Positions 8,859 to 17,953 of a stretch of 64,000 nucleotides of DNA are shown one piece after another. Origin of the DNA: Paraburkholderia bannensis. GTDB lineage: Bacteria; Pseudomonadota; Gammaproteobacteria; Burkholderiales; Burkholderiaceae. The notes under the pieces were generated by a model. The model made no database searches. It saw nothing but the letters and a program-made list of their open reading frames with translations, and was not told the DNA's origin. Each line of letters opens with the position of its first letter. Position 1 is the first letter of the stretch. Position numbers and translations under genes: made by a program. The DNA lies in the NCBI RefSeq assembly GCF_014200455.1, contig NZ_JACHBW010000006.1, positions 248,001 through 312,000 on the forward strand, given 5' to 3'.

Positions 8859-9596
8859 CTAGCGCTCACGCGTGCGGGAATAGTTGCGCACGGCGAGCGG
8901 ATTGGCGGCTGAAGCGGCGGTGGTGGCTTGCGCAGGCGCAGACGTAGACCTGGACGTAGACGCGGACGAAACCGACGCGCCTTGCGCAGCCGCCGCGGCT
9001 ACGTCGCTTGCCGCGCTCGTTGCCGCGATCGTCGCCGAGAAAGCCCCGTTGAAATCCGGCGCTGCGTCGTCGCTGGCTGCGCCGCCCGCCGGCGTGGCGC
9101 TTGCGCTGTCCAGCACGCGGTTGAACTCCGCGGCGCGCGTGCGGATTTTTTCCGCGTAGGCGCTGGATCCGCCGTAGTTCTTCATCGCCGCATCCAGATC
9201 GCCGCCCGCCGCGCGCTTGTAACCGTAGAGAATCGATGAGCCCACGTCGATATTGACGTCGGGATCGGTCAGATCCTTGACGTTGCGCAATAAATTGCGG
9301 TGCGCCGACGGCACGACCTGCATCAGCCCGGTGGCGTTGTTGCCGCCGCGCGCTTTCTCGTGGAAACGCGATTCAACCGAAATGATGGCAAGCAGCACAG
9401 CGGGCGGCAGCGAATATTTTGCGGCGGCCGTGGTGACCGCCTGGGAGATCTGCGCCGCCTTTTCCTTCGCCAGCCCGAACTTCTGGGTCAGATAGGTGGG
9501 AAGCTTCTTGTCGTCCCCTTGCGGGGGGGCCTGCTGCGCCGCTGCGTGTTGCACGAGACCGGGCAGCAAGGCGAGCAGGCAGAGTAGGCGCCTCAT
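8859..9596 (-). CDS. Secreted lytic transglycosylase (SLT family)
   Basis: Cleaves the glycan strands of peptidoglycan in the periplasm. The 245-residue product starts at MRRLLCLLALLPG, a clear signal peptide ending near AAAQQ at residue 22; the frame is open to 9689 but the signal peptide fixes the start at 9596. The SLT domain covers about 55-170, with the catalytic Glu75 in IISVESRFHEKA, the GLMQVVPS motif and the MKNYGGSSAYA segment near the end. The last 70 residues are Ala/Ser/Thr-rich and probably disordered. No secretion-system gene is adjacent, so a general cell-wall role is likely. Confidence 0.9.
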   Translation of the reverse strand: MRRLLCLLALLPGLVQHAAAQQAPPQGDDKKLPTYLTQKFGLAKEKAAQISQAVTTAAAKYSLPPAVLLAIISVESRFHEKARGGNNATGLMQVVPSAHRNLLRNVKDLTDPDVNIDVGSSILYGYKRAAGGDLDAAMKNYGGSSAYAEKIRTRAAEFNRVLDSASATPAGGAASDDAAPDFNGAFSATIAATSAASDVAAAAAQGASVSSASTSRSTSAPAQATTAASAANPLAVRNYSRTRER

Positions 9597-9645
9597 GGCC
9601 GGTGCGCGTCGTGAGCTATGGAAGGGGCAAAGTATAACCGGCCAT

Positions 9646-9682
9646 GAAAAAGGACAGCCGGGATATGACCCTGACTGTCCTT
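9646..9682 (-). terminator. Terminator of the aldolase gene
   Basis: Arms AAGGACAG (9650-9657) and CTGTCCTT (9675-9682) read on the - strand end in a run of five T. It lies about 55 bases beyond the aldolase stop codon. Confidence 0.6.
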
Positions 9683-9737
9683 CGCTCACATTACCGCAAC
9701 TTCAGGCGATGCGATCTTTTGATCGCGCACAAAACCC

Positions 9738-10634
9738 TCAGTTTTTCTGTACCGACGCCTGGTAAATTTCGTCGATGCTCGCCGCCAGCGTGGCGTCGAA
9801 ATCGGCGTCGTTCATCTGCTTCGTGAGGTCGTTGATGAGCGCGCGCGAGAAACTCGCGATCATGCCGTGGTTGTGCGTGAGGCGCTCGCAGGCGTCGCTG
9901 CGCGAATAGCCGCCCGACAGCGCGACGACGCGCACCACGCGCGGATGATCGATGAGCGGCTTGTAGAAGTCGGCCACATCGGGGATCGTCAGCTTGATCA
10001 TGACGTTCTGCGAGGCGGGCAGGGCGTTCAGCCCCTTGAGCAGGGCGTCGCGCAGCAGCGCTTCGGCTTCGGCCTTGTCGGGCGCCTTGATCGAGACTTC
10101 GGGTTCGAGGATCGGCACAAGGCCCTTGGCGCTGATCTGCGCGCCCACTTCGAACTGCTGTTGCGCAATCGCCGCGATGCCCGACGCCGACGCGCGCTCG
10201 ACCACCGAACGCATCTTGGTGCCGAAAATGCCTGCCTTCACGGCGCGATCGAGCAGGGCGTCCAGGCCCGGATTCGGCTTCATCAGACGCACGCCGTCGG
10301 CTTCACTCTCCAGCCCCTTGTCGACCTTGAGGAAGGGCACCACGCCACGATCTTCCCAGAGGAACGCGGGCACCGGCTTGCCATGCGCCTGGCCGTCCAT
10401 GGTCTGCTCGAACAGGATGGCGCCGATCACCTTCTCGCCCGTAAACGCCGGCGCACTGATAATGCGCACGCGCATTTCGTGCATGAGGCGGAACATGTCG
10501 GCATCGCCGCTGTACTCGCTTTCGGGGATGCCGTATTGCTTGAGCGCGCCCGGCGTCGAGCCGCCGCTCTGGTCGAGCGCCGCGATAAAGCCAGGTTTGT
10601 CGCGCATCTGCTGCAACATCTTGTCGTTGGCCAT
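9738..10634 (-). CDS. Class I fructose-bisphosphate aldolase
   Basis: Interconverts fructose 1,6-bisphosphate with glyceraldehyde 3-phosphate and dihydroxyacetone phosphate through a Schiff-base lysine. The 298-residue product begins MANDKMLQQMRDKPGFIAAL and has DQSGGSTPGALKQYG, LEPEVSIKAPDKAEAE and MIKLTIPD, the last holding a candidate Schiff-base lysine. Length and motifs match the bacterial class I type first known from Gram-positive bacteria. The start at 10634 has GGAAG directly upstream; the frame is open to 10748 without family sequence. Burkholderiales usually also have a class II enzyme, so this is probably a second, non-homologous aldolase. Confidence 0.9.
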   Translation of the reverse strand: MANDKMLQQMRDKPGFIAALDQSGGSTPGALKQYGIPESEYSGDADMFRLMHEMRVRIISAPAFTGEKVIGAILFEQTMDGQAHGKPVPAFLWEDRGVVPFLKVDKGLESEADGVRLMKPNPGLDALLDRAVKAGIFGTKMRSVVERASASGIAAIAQQQFEVGAQISAKGLVPILEPEVSIKAPDKAEAEALLRDALLKGLNALPASQNVMIKLTIPDVADFYKPLIDHPRVVRVVALSGGYSRSDACERLTHNHGMIASFSRALINDLTKQMNDADFDATLAASIDEIYQASVQKN

Positions 10635-10807
10635 CTTCCAATCTCCCGAAAAATAAGCGCCTGTGGCGCGATCCAGAAATCCGTTTTGTCGAGTTCTATC
10701 GAGTGTACCGGCGCTGCGTGACAGCGTCTGCGCCAACGTGCCGGCCACGCTCGCGCGTAGGTCAAACGATAGAGGGAAGCAAGCGCGATGCCAGGGGCGC
10801 GAAATTT

Positions 10808-12223
10808 TCAGACGATCACCTGCGCCTGGGCGGAACGATCGCTGGCCAGCAATGCCGACAAGCGCCGCAATGCCGATTGCAGATGCGCACGATCAGCCGC
10901 CGCTCCCAGCGAGATGCGGATCGCGTTTGCTGCATTGGCTGCACCGCCGCTGTGTTCGAATGCCGTGGACGGCGCAACCGCCAGACCCTCGGTGCTGGCC
11001 GCAGCGGCCAGTTCGCGCGCCTGCCAGTAGCTCGGCAGCGCGTACCAGAGGTGGATCCCCGCGTTCTCGCCTGCCGCCGGGCCAAGCAGTTGCGCGGCGA
11101 GACGCTGGCGCGCTTGCGCCTCCGCGCGCACGCCCTGGAAAATCTCGTCGGCGACGCCTTCTTCGATCCACTGCATCGCCAGCGCATTGGTAAGCGGCGC
11201 GGCCATCAGCGAAAACGAGCGCAGCGCGGCCAGCACGCGCGCATGTGCGGCGCTGTCGGGCAGCGTCAGAAAGGCCGTGCGCAACCCCGGCGAGAGTGTC
11301 TTGGAAAGCGTCGACAGATAGCAGACCTGCGCGGGCGCCATGCGTGCGAGCGGCGGCGGGGCGTCGGCCGCGAAGCGCCAGTACGGGTCGTCCTCGATGA
11401 TGCGCACGCGGTGGCGCTGCGCCACGGCTAACAGATCGCGGCGGCGCGCTTCGGACAGCGTGGTGGCGGTGGGATTCTGCAGCGTGGGGTTCAGATAGAG
11501 CAGGCGTGCACTGTTAAGCCGGCACGCGGCGTCGAGTGCGTCCGGCAGCATGCCCTCGGCGTCTGTCGCGACGGTTTCGAGACGGCGGCCGAGTTGCGCC
11601 ACCGCATGCGGCAGCCCCGGATAGACCAGCGGCTCACTCAGCACCACGTCGCCGGGCGCGGAGAAGGCGAGAATCAACGCGGCCAATGCCGATTGCGCGC
11701 CGGAACAGACCACCAGCCGCGCCGGATCGACCGCGCCCAGCACCGGCGCAAGCCACTTCGCGCCCGCTGCGCAATCGGCCGCTGCGCCGCCGCCGATGTG
11801 ATACGTCATCAGCAGATCGGCATCGCTGCGCAGCAGGAGGCGCGACAGCCCCTCGCGTAGCAGCGCATCGGCGTCCAGACCCTGCGGCGGCGGCGGAATG
11901 TTCATGCTCAGATCGACACGCTGCGCCAGTTCCGCCCGCGGCGCGGCGATAAAAGTGCCAAGCGGCCCGCGCGCCTCGATCAGCCCGCGCCGCCGCGCCT
12001 CGTTGAAGCCGCGCGTGATGGTGGTCAGATCCACATCAAGCAGATCGGCCAGGGTGCGTTGCGCGGGCGCGCGCTCGCCGGGCGAGAGCGTGCCGGCGGC
12101 CACCGCGCGCTCGATGAAATCGACCAGCCGCAGATAGCGCGGCCCGTCGCCGCCTTGCAGCGCCGAGGCCCACGCCGAAGCGGCGTCCTTCTTGTCCGTA
12201 TCGATGGGGTCTTTTCGCGTCAT
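10808..12223 (-). CDS. MocR-type regulator: GntR domain fused to PLP aminotransferase-like domain
   Basis: MocR proteins are transcription factors that sense an amino compound or PLP through an aminotransferase fold. The 471-residue product has a winged-helix GntR domain at about 20-95 (APAQRTLADLLDVDLTTITR) and a fold-type I aminotransferase domain at about 120-460. The latter includes NPTLQNPTAT, EDDPYWRF and the PLP-binding Lys in STLSKTLSPGLR. The start MTRKDPID at 12223 is preferred to the open extension to 12286, which runs into the divergent promoter region. It diverges from cyoA with an 8-bp inverted repeat in between. The target is unknown; control of the oxidase operon or of itself are both possible. 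Confidence 0.85.
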   Translation of the reverse strand: MTRKDPIDTDKKDAASAWASALQGGDGPRYLRLVDFIERAVAAGTLSPGERAPAQRTLADLLDVDLTTITRGFNEARRRGLIEARGPLGTFIAAPRAELAQRVDLSMNIPPPPQGLDADALLREGLSRLLLRSDADLLMTYHIGGGAAADCAAGAKWLAPVLGAVDPARLVVCSGAQSALAALILAFSAPGDVVLSEPLVYPGLPHAVAQLGRRLETVATDAEGMLPDALDAACRLNSARLLYLNPTLQNPTATTLSEARRRDLLAVAQRHRVRIIEDDPYWRFAADAPPPLARMAPAQVCYLSTLSKTLSPGLRTAFLTLPDSAAHARVLAALRSFSLMAAPLTNALAMQWIEEGVADEIFQGVRAEAQARQRLAAQLLGPAAGENAGIHLWYALPSYWQARELAAAASTEGLAVAPSTAFEHSGGAANAANAIRISLGAAADRAHLQSALRRLSALLASDRSAQAQVIV

Positions 12224-12283
12224 TCTGTCGCAGATGTATGTGTCATGTCTTACTCTAGCATGCGGACACGAAGCGCGTAAATA

Positions 12284-12304
12284 CATACATATAGGCTATG
12301 TATG
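12284..12304. promoter_or_regulatory. Inverted-repeat operator candidate between mocR and cyoA
   Basis: CATACATA (12284-12291) and TATGTATG (12297-12304) form a perfect 8-bp inverted repeat with a 5-base spacer. A related half-site, ATGTATGTG, lies near 12235. The position, 61 bases upstream of the regulator gene and about 50 upstream of cyoA, is typical for a MocR/GntR operator. Confidence 0.5.
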
Positions 12305-12356
12305 GGTCTTCGCCCGGCGTCCAGAGGGCGTCGACGCGAAGTCAAAGAGGGCACGT

Positions 12357-13418
12357 ATGGATGGGTTTGCGCGATCGTCAACCATGGAACCCGACATGCG
12401 CAACCTCCACATCCGAAGAGGACCGGCCGTCGAAGCCGACCCGCCGCTTCCTCAACCACCCACACGCTCACACTCCTTGCTTCGCCGCGCTGCGCCAATC
12501 GCATCGACGGGCGCGCTCGCCTTGCTCGGCGGCTGTAGTTCCGTGCTGATGGACCCGAAAGGCGACATCGGCATGCAGGAGAAAAACCTCATCCTCATCG
12601 CGCTCGGCCTGATGCTGCTCGTGGTGATTCCAGTGATCGCGCTCACGCTGTGGTTTGCGTGGCGCTACCGCGCGTCCAACACCGGCGCCACCTATGCGCC
12701 CAAGTGGTCGCACTCGACCGCCATCGAAGTCGTGGTCTGGACCATCCCCTGCATCATCGTGGTGACGCTGGCCGCGCTGATCTGGAAAACCACGCACTCG
12801 CTCGATCCGTACAAGCCGATCGAATCGCAGGTCAAGCCGGTGCGCGTCGATGTGGTGGCGCTCAACTGGAAGTGGCTGTTCATCTATCCGGATTACGGCG
12901 TTGCTTCGGTGAACCAGCTGGCGATTCCCGTCGGCACGCCGGTGTCGTTCCGCATCACCGCCGAATCGCTGATGAACTCGTTCTTCATCCCGCAGCTGGG
13001 CAGCCAGGTCTACGCGATGTCGGGCATGGAAACAAAGCTGCACCTGATCGCCGATCACCCCGGCACCTACGCGGGCCGTTCGGCTGCATTCAGCGGCCCG
13101 GGTTTCTCCGACATGCACTTCGATACGCTCGCCACCAGCCGCGCCGATTTCGACGCCTGGATCGCGCGCGCCAAAGCCTCGCCCGCGACGCTCAGCCGCG
13201 GCGCTTACGAGCAGCTCGCGGTGCCGGGCGAGAAAGCACCGGTCGCGCTGTATTCGAACGTCGCGCCGGGCCTCTTCGAAGGCGTCGTCGACAAATACAT
13301 GCGCGACGTGCACGGCAACCCGATCTGCGGCACGGGCACTGGCACGAGCGCCAGCGTTCCCGCGCTCACCATGAACAGCAGCGCGGCGCGTGCGAGCGCC
13401 AACCTGGCAGCGGAGTAA
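12357..13418 (+). CDS. cyoA: Cytochrome bo3 ubiquinol oxidase subunit II
   Basis: Subunit II of the quinol-oxidising, proton-pumping bo3 oxidase in the inner membrane. The 353-residue product has a lipoprotein-type signal with the lipobox LLGGC (Cys60), two transmembrane helices (about 80-110 and 125-150), and a cupredoxin domain with [10 protein letters not shown] and [17 protein letters not shown]. The CuA cysteines are absent, as expected for a quinol oxidase. The start is set at ATG 12357 with AGAGG 6 bases upstream; ATG 12384 or 12396 would also leave a lipobox. It is the first gene of cyoABCD; cyoB begins 9 bases after the stop. The pre-lipobox region is unusually long, about 59 residues. 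Confidence 0.92.
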   Translation: MDGFARSSTMEPDMRNLHIRRGPAVEADPPLPQPPTRSHSLLRRAAPIASTGALALLGGCSSVLMDPKGDIGMQEKNLILIALGLMLLVVIPVIALTLWFAWRYRASNTGATYAPKWSHSTAIEVVVWTIPCIIVVTLAALIWKTTHSLDPYKPIESQVKPVRVDVVALNWKWLFIYPDYGVASVNQLAIPVGTPVSFRITAESLMNSFFIPQLGSQVYAMSGMETKLHLIADHPGTYAGRSAAFSGPGFSDMHFDTLATSRADFDAWIARAKASPATLSRGAYEQLAVPGEKAPVALYSNVAPGLFEGVVDKYMRDVHGNPICGTGTGTSASVPALTMNSSAARASANLAAE

Positions 13419-13426
13419 ATCACATC

Positions 13427-15430
13427 ATGTTCGGAAAACTCACGCTCGATGCCGTTCCCTGGCACGAGCCCATCATCATGGGCACCGGCGCCGTCGTGGC
13501 GCTCGGCGGCCTGGCGCTACTCGCCGCAATCACGCTCGCGGGCAAATGGGGCTATCTGTGGCGCGAATGGCTGACTTCGGTCGATCACAAGCGCATTGGC
13601 GTCATGTACATCATTCTCGCGATCGTTATGCTGCTGCGCGGTTTCGCCGACGCGATCATGATGCGCATGCAACAGGCCATCGCCTATAACGACGCAGCGG
13701 GCTATCTGCCGCCGCATCACTACGATCAGATCTTCACGGCGCACGGCGTCATCATGATCTTCTTCGTGGCGACGCCGCTGATCCTCGGCCTGATGAACGT
13801 GGTGGTGCCGCTGCAGATCGGCGCGCGCGACGTCGCGTATCCGTTCGTCAACTCGCTGTCGTACTGGCTCTCCGTGGTGGGCGCGGTGCTGGTGATGGTG
13901 TCGATGTTCGTCGGCGATTTCGCGGCGACGGGATGGGTCGCGTATCCGCCGCTTTCGGAGCTTGGCTACAGCCCGACTGTTGGTATGGATTACTACATAT
14001 GGTCGCTGCAGATATCGGGGCTGGGCACCACGCTCTCGGGCATCAACTTCATCGTGACGATCCTGCGCATGCGCGCGCCGGGCATGAAACTGATGATGAT
14101 GCCGGTGTTCGTGTGGACGGCGCTCATCACCAACATCCTGATCGTCGCGGTGTTCCCGGTGCTGACCGGCACGCTCGCGCTGCTCACGATGGACCGCTAT
14201 CTCGACATGCACTTCTTCACGAACGAGCTGGGCGGCAACGCGATGATGTACATCAACCTGATCTGGGTGTGGGGCCACCCCGAGGTGTACATCCTGATCC
14301 TGCCGGCGTTCGGCGCGTTTTCGGAAATCATCGCGACGTTCTCGGGCAAACCGCTGTTCGGCTACAAGTCGATGGTGTATGCAACGTCCTCGATCGGCAT
14401 TCTGTCGTTCTTCGTGTGGCTGCATCACTTCTTCACGATGGGTTCAGGCGCGAACGTCAATGCCTTCTTCGGCATCATGACGACGATCATTTCGATCCCG
14501 ACCGGCGTGAAGCTGTTCAACTGGCTGTTCACGATGTATCGCGGCCGCATCCGCTATCACAGCGCGACGCTGTGGACCATCGGCTTCATGGTGACGTTCG
14601 CCGTGGGCGGCATGACGGGCGTGCTGCTGGCCGTGCCGGGCGCGGACTTCGTGCTGCACAACTCGCTGTTCCTGGTGGCGCACTTCCACAACGTGATCAT
14701 CGGCGGCGTGGTGTTCGGCTGCCTCGCGGGCGTGAGCTTCTGGTTCCCCAAGGTATTCGGTTTCACGCTCAATGAGTTCTGGGGCAAGGTGTCGTTCTGG
14801 TGCTGGCTGATCGGTTACTGGCTCGCCTTCACGCCGCTCTACATCCTGGGCTTCGAAGGCATGACGCGCCGTATGAACCACTATTCGGAACCGGGCTGGC
14901 ATATGTGGCTGGTGGTGGCGCTGGTGGGCGCGGTGTTCGTCGGACTGGGCATTTTTGCGCTGATCGTGCAGCTTTATGTGAGCGTGCGCGACCGCGATCT
15001 GAACCGCGACGTCACGGGCGACCCGTGGGATGGCCGCAGTCTCGAATGGTCGACGGCTTCGCCCGCGCCGTTCTACAACTTCGCCGTGATGCCCAAAATC
15101 ACGTCGATGGAGCAGCACTGGGACAACAAGGAAGCCGGCACCGCCTATGTGCAGGCGCGCCAGTATGAAGACATCCATATGCCGCGCAACACGGGCGCGG
15201 GCTTCGTCATCGCGATGTTCAGCTTCGTGTTTGGCTTCGCGGCGGTGTGGCATATGTGGCCGTTCGCGGCGTTGGGTCTGATCGGCATGATCGGCACGTT
15301 CATCGCACGCACCTATAACCAGGATGTCGATTACTGGGTTCCGGCGGCGGAAGTCGAGCGCATCGAAAACGCCCGCTTCCAGCAGCTCAAGACAGCGCAG
15401 AAAGCGCTGGAAATGAAGGAGGTCGCGTAA
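13427..15430 (+). CDS. cyoB: Cytochrome bo3 ubiquinol oxidase subunit I
   Basis: The catalytic haem-copper subunit. It has 667 residues, the usual CyoB length, with many hydrophobic helices. The haem/copper ligands are visible: ITAHG-like His in [11 protein letters not shown], the [10 protein letters not shown] motif with the His-Tyr crosslink pair, the two His of [10 protein letters not shown], and [10 protein letters not shown]. The C-terminal 130 residues form the CyoB-specific extension. ATG 13427 follows the cyoA stop by 8 bases with GGAG upstream; the frame is open back to 12650 but that part is a shadow of cyoA. CyoC follows after 3 bases. Confidence 0.96.
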   Translation: MFGKLTLDAVPWHEPIIMGTGAVVALGGLALLAAITLAGKWGYLWREWLTSVDHKRIGVMYIILAIVMLLRGFADAIMMRMQQAIAYNDAAGYLPPHHYDQIFTAHGVIMIFFVATPLILGLMNVVVPLQIGARDVAYPFVNSLSYWLSVVGAVLVMVSMFVGDFAATGWVAYPPLSELGYSPTVGMDYYIWSLQISGLGTTLSGINFIVTILRMRAPGMKLMMMPVFVWTALITNILIVAVFPVLTGTLALLTMDRYLDMHFFTNELGGNAMMYINLIWVWGHPEVYILILPAFGAFSEIIATFSGKPLFGYKSMVYATSSIGILSFFVWLHHFFTMGSGANVNAFFGIMTTIISIPTGVKLFNWLFTMYRGRIRYHSATLWTIGFMVTFAVGGMTGVLLAVPGADFVLHNSLFLVAHFHNVIIGGVVFGCLAGVSFWFPKVFGFTLNEFWGKVSFWCWLIGYWLAFTPLYILGFEGMTRRMNHYSEPGWHMWLVVALVGAVFVGLGIFALIVQLYVSVRDRDLNRDVTGDPWDGRSLEWSTASPAPFYNFAVMPKITSMEQHWDNKEAGTAYVQARQYEDIHMPRNTGAGFVIAMFSFVFGFAAVWHMWPFAALGLIGMIGTFIARTYNQDVDYWVPAAEVERIENARFQQLKTAQKALEMKEVA

Positions 15431-15433
15431 GTC

Positions 15434-16042
15434 ATGGCTAACGCTGCAACGACACATCACGGCCACGATCATGGCCACAGTCACGATGACAGCACCAAGA
15501 CCACGTTAGGGTTCTGGATCTACCTGATGAGCGACTGCCTCATCTTCGCGACGCTGTTCGCCACCTTCGGCGTGCTCGCGAATGCCACGGCAGGCGGCCC
15601 GGGTGCGAAGCAACTGTTCGAACTCGATTATGTGCTGGGCGAAACGCTGTTGCTGCTGGCAAGCAGCGTGACGTTTGGTCTGGCGATGCTCGGCCTGCAT
15701 TCGCAGCGGCGCGGCCAGGTGATTTTCTGGCTCGTGGTCACCTTCCTGTTTGGCGCGGGTTTTGTGGGCATGGAAGTCAACGAGTTCGCGAAACTCGTCG
15801 CCGATGGCGCGGGTCCGCATACGAGCGCGTATCTGTCGGCGTATTTCACGCTGGTCGGCACGCACGGTCTGCACGTGAGTGCGGGTCTGCTGTGGATCGC
15901 CATCATGATGCATCAGACCTGGAAGTTCGGCCTGACCGCAACGGTGCGCCGCCGCCTCGCGTGCCTGAGCCTTTTCTGGCACTTTCTGGATCTCGTGTGG
16001 ATCTGCGTTTTCACCTTTGTTTATCTGCGAGGCATGCTGTGA
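15434..16042 (+). CDS. cyoC: Cytochrome bo3 ubiquinol oxidase subunit III
   Basis: A 202-residue, five-helix subunit III. The conserved LGFWIYLMSDCLIFATLFATF begins near residue 25, and FVGMEVNEF, GTHGLHVSAGLLW and FHWHFLDLVW-like ends (here FWHFLDLVWICVF) follow. The N-terminus, residues 7-19, is rich in His and Asp (HHGHDHGHSHDD), more so than in enteric CyoC. It overlaps cyoD by 4 bases (GTGA), implying translational coupling. Confidence 0.95.
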   Translation: MANAATTHHGHDHGHSHDDSTKTTLGFWIYLMSDCLIFATLFATFGVLANATAGGPGAKQLFELDYVLGETLLLLASSVTFGLAMLGLHSQRRGQVIFWLVVTFLFGAGFVGMEVNEFAKLVADGAGPHTSAYLSAYFTLVGTHGLHVSAGLLWIAIMMHQTWKFGLTATVRRRLACLSLFWHFLDLVWICVFTFVYLRGML

Positions 16043-16434
16043 GTCATTCCAACGTCTCTCATTCGTCTCACTCCGCCGGTCACGACGATAGCCACGACGA
16101 TAGCCACGGCAGTTTCAAGGGCTACATGATTGGCACGGTGCTGTCGCTCGTGCTTACGCTCGCGTCGTTCGGCGTGGTCATGTTTCATGTGATTCCGCCC
16201 GCGCAAGGGCTGACGGCGATTGTCGTGCTGTGCGTCGCGCAGCTGGTCGTGCAGCTGGTTTATTTCCTGCATATCGGCGCGGCGCGCAGTCAGCGTGCGA
16301 ATACCGGCATTTTTATCTGCACGGCGTTTTTGATTGCTGTGATCGTGGGTTTGTCGCTGTGGGTCATGCACAACGCGAACGTCAATATGATGCCATCGCA
16401 GATCAGCGTCGAGCGCGCCATGGCGCACGATTGA
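16039..16434 (+). CDS. cyoD: Cytochrome bo3 ubiquinol oxidase subunit IV
   Basis: A 131-residue, three-helix subunit needed for stable assembly of the bo3 complex. It starts at GTG 16039, overlapping the cyoC stop. Family motifs are GYMIGTVLSLVLTLASFG, AQLVVQLVYFLHI and ICTAFLIAVIVGLSLWVMHN. The first 30 residues are a His/Ser/Asp-rich stretch (SHSSHSAGHDDSHDDSH), partly made by a tandem repeat of GACGATAGCCAC. Enteric CyoD is about 109 residues, so the extra length lies in this tail. It ends before a terminator. Confidence 0.93.
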   Translation: MSHSNVSHSSHSAGHDDSHDDSHGSFKGYMIGTVLSLVLTLASFGVVMFHVIPPAQGLTAIVVLCVAQLVVQLVYFLHIGAARSQRANTGIFICTAFLIAVIVGLSLWVMHNANVNMMPSQISVERAMAHD

Positions 16435-16440
16435 GGATAG

Positions 16441-16475
16441 AAAAAACCCCGCGTAGTTTGCGGGGTTTACTTTTG
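16441..16475 (+). terminator. Terminator at the end of cyoABCD
   Basis: Arms AAACCCCGC (16444-16452) and GCGGGGTTT (16460-16468) flank a 7-base loop and are followed by ACTTTT. The A-run on the left side means it can also end transcription of the converging regulator gene. Confidence 0.8.
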
Positions 16476-16490
16476 TCGGAAGGGACGGCG

Positions 16491-17744
16491 TCAATCCGCC
16501 TCGCCGCGCTCCCCAAACAATCCCGTTTCCATCCCCGTTTCCATCCCCGTTTCGCGCAGTTGCTTTAATCGCGCATAGACCGTCGTGCGCGACACGCGCA
16601 ATTGCCGCGCGACCGCCGCCACGTTTCCGCCGTGTTCGCGCATGGCGTTCTGCACGGCGATCAAGGTCTGTTCTTCCAGCGTCGCCCCGTTCTGCGCGCC
16701 GCCCACAGAAACCGCAGGGGGCATGGTTTCATCGTCCGCAGCCAGCGGCATATCCATGCGTCGCGCCGTGCTGCGGTTGAGCGGCGCGCGCGCGTACTGC
16801 ACCCACACATGACTGCCGTCCGCGCGCGCGAGACGCAGCGGATTGCGCTGCGGCCGCAGCAGACGACCCAGTTGCGCAAGCGGCGCTTCGTCGAACAGGT
16901 CGCGCAGGGCGGTACGGAGCAGGGGCGCGCCATGCGCGAGGCCGAACATGCGCCGCGCCATGCGACTCGCGCCACGCAGCGTGCCGTCTTCTTCCACGGC
17001 CAGCACGCCCGCCATCGGCGTGGCGAGCCAGCGCGGATCGTGCTGCACACGCAGCAGATGGCAACCGCGCAAGGTCGCGAAGAGACGCTGCTCGGCGGCC
17101 AGCGCCGCAAGCCGGAACTGTTCCCTGATCGGCGAAAGATCGCGCTGCCCCGTGCCGGTGAGATCGAGCGCGCCGATCACTTCGCCATTCAGCCCGTAAA
17201 GCGGCACCGCGATGCAGGACGCACGCTCGAATTCGTCGAGATAATGCTGGCCGTTCGCGACGGTCACTTCGATGCCCTCGTGCAGCACGCAACTCGGCGC
17301 GGTGGTGCCGATATGCGATTCGAGGATGCGGCGTCCCGCGATGATCGGCAGGATCAATTCGTCGTCGCAGGCGGGGCTGCGGCGCGCGTGGATCACCGTG
17401 CCCTGGGGATTGACGCAGAAGATGGTCCAGTCGTCGCCGCCAAAGGCATCCCACAACTGCTCGATTTCATCGACTACGCAACTGTAGAGCCGCCGGTCTT
17501 CGTGCGATTCGCGGGCGCTGCGCGCGCCTTTCAGCAGTTCGTACTCCGGCGCCTGCGAGGGCCGCACACCTGCGTCGCGTGAACGCGCCCACGATCGCGC
17601 GACGGAATCGGGCAGCAGGCCGCACGCGAGCGCGTCAGGTAAAAGCTCGCCGCCGCCAAAGCGCTCACGCACCGAATGCAGTTGAGCCAGCGCACTGTCC
17701 GTCGCGCGTTGCGCCCCGGATTGCGACGCGGATTTGCTCTTCAT
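16491..17744 (-). CDS. AcoR-like regulator lacking the sigma54 AAA+ domain
   Basis: A 417-residue regulator related to AcoR. The N-terminal half is GAF-like (about 90-230; WTIFCVNPQGTVI, IGTTAPSCVLHEG, HYLDEFERASCIAVPLYG, GALDLTGTG). A PAS-like segment follows (about 245-330), and a Fis-type HTH forms the end (LIAVQNAMREHGGNVAAVAR, then QLRVSRTTVYARLKQLRE). The GAFTGA loop and Walker motifs of sigma54 activators are absent, and the length does not leave room for an AAA+ domain. It therefore probably works with sigma70. The tail contains GMETGMETG, encoded by a short tandem repeat. It lies 209 bases downstream of a dehydrogenase pair and is their likely regulator. Confidence 0.8.
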   Translation of the reverse strand: MKSKSASQSGAQRATDSALAQLHSVRERFGGGELLPDALACGLLPDSVARSWARSRDAGVRPSQAPEYELLKGARSARESHEDRRLYSCVVDEIEQLWDAFGGDDWTIFCVNPQGTVIHARRSPACDDELILPIIAGRRILESHIGTTAPSCVLHEGIEVTVANGQHYLDEFERASCIAVPLYGLNGEVIGALDLTGTGQRDLSPIREQFRLAALAAEQRLFATLRGCHLLRVQHDPRWLATPMAGVLAVEEDGTLRGASRMARRMFGLAHGAPLLRTALRDLFDEAPLAQLGRLLRPQRNPLRLARADGSHVWVQYARAPLNRSTARRMDMPLAADDETMPPAVSVGGAQNGATLEEQTLIAVQNAMREHGGNVAAVARQLRVSRTTVYARLKQLRETGMETGMETGLFGERGEAD

Positions 17745-17953
17745 GCGGGCTCCCGTTCAGGCGATTTCATGCGATGGGCGATGGTTGCAGAGGGTTGTAG
17801 AGCGTTTTAGCGCGGCGTGCCGATGCGGCGACGGGCGGCACGACGCCGTTTGAAGGGCACAATGCCGCCCGTATGTGGCGCGGCTCACGCCGGGTAGTGC
17901 GAGCATAGCGCAGCCGCTGCGCGCCCGGCAGCGGGGATTACCGGAGGCCGGCA

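Noticed and set aside
12650..13426. Extension of cyoB upstream to 12650
   Set aside because: This part overlaps cyoA in another frame and reads as Arg/His-rich shadow sequence. CyoB family sequence starts at 13427.
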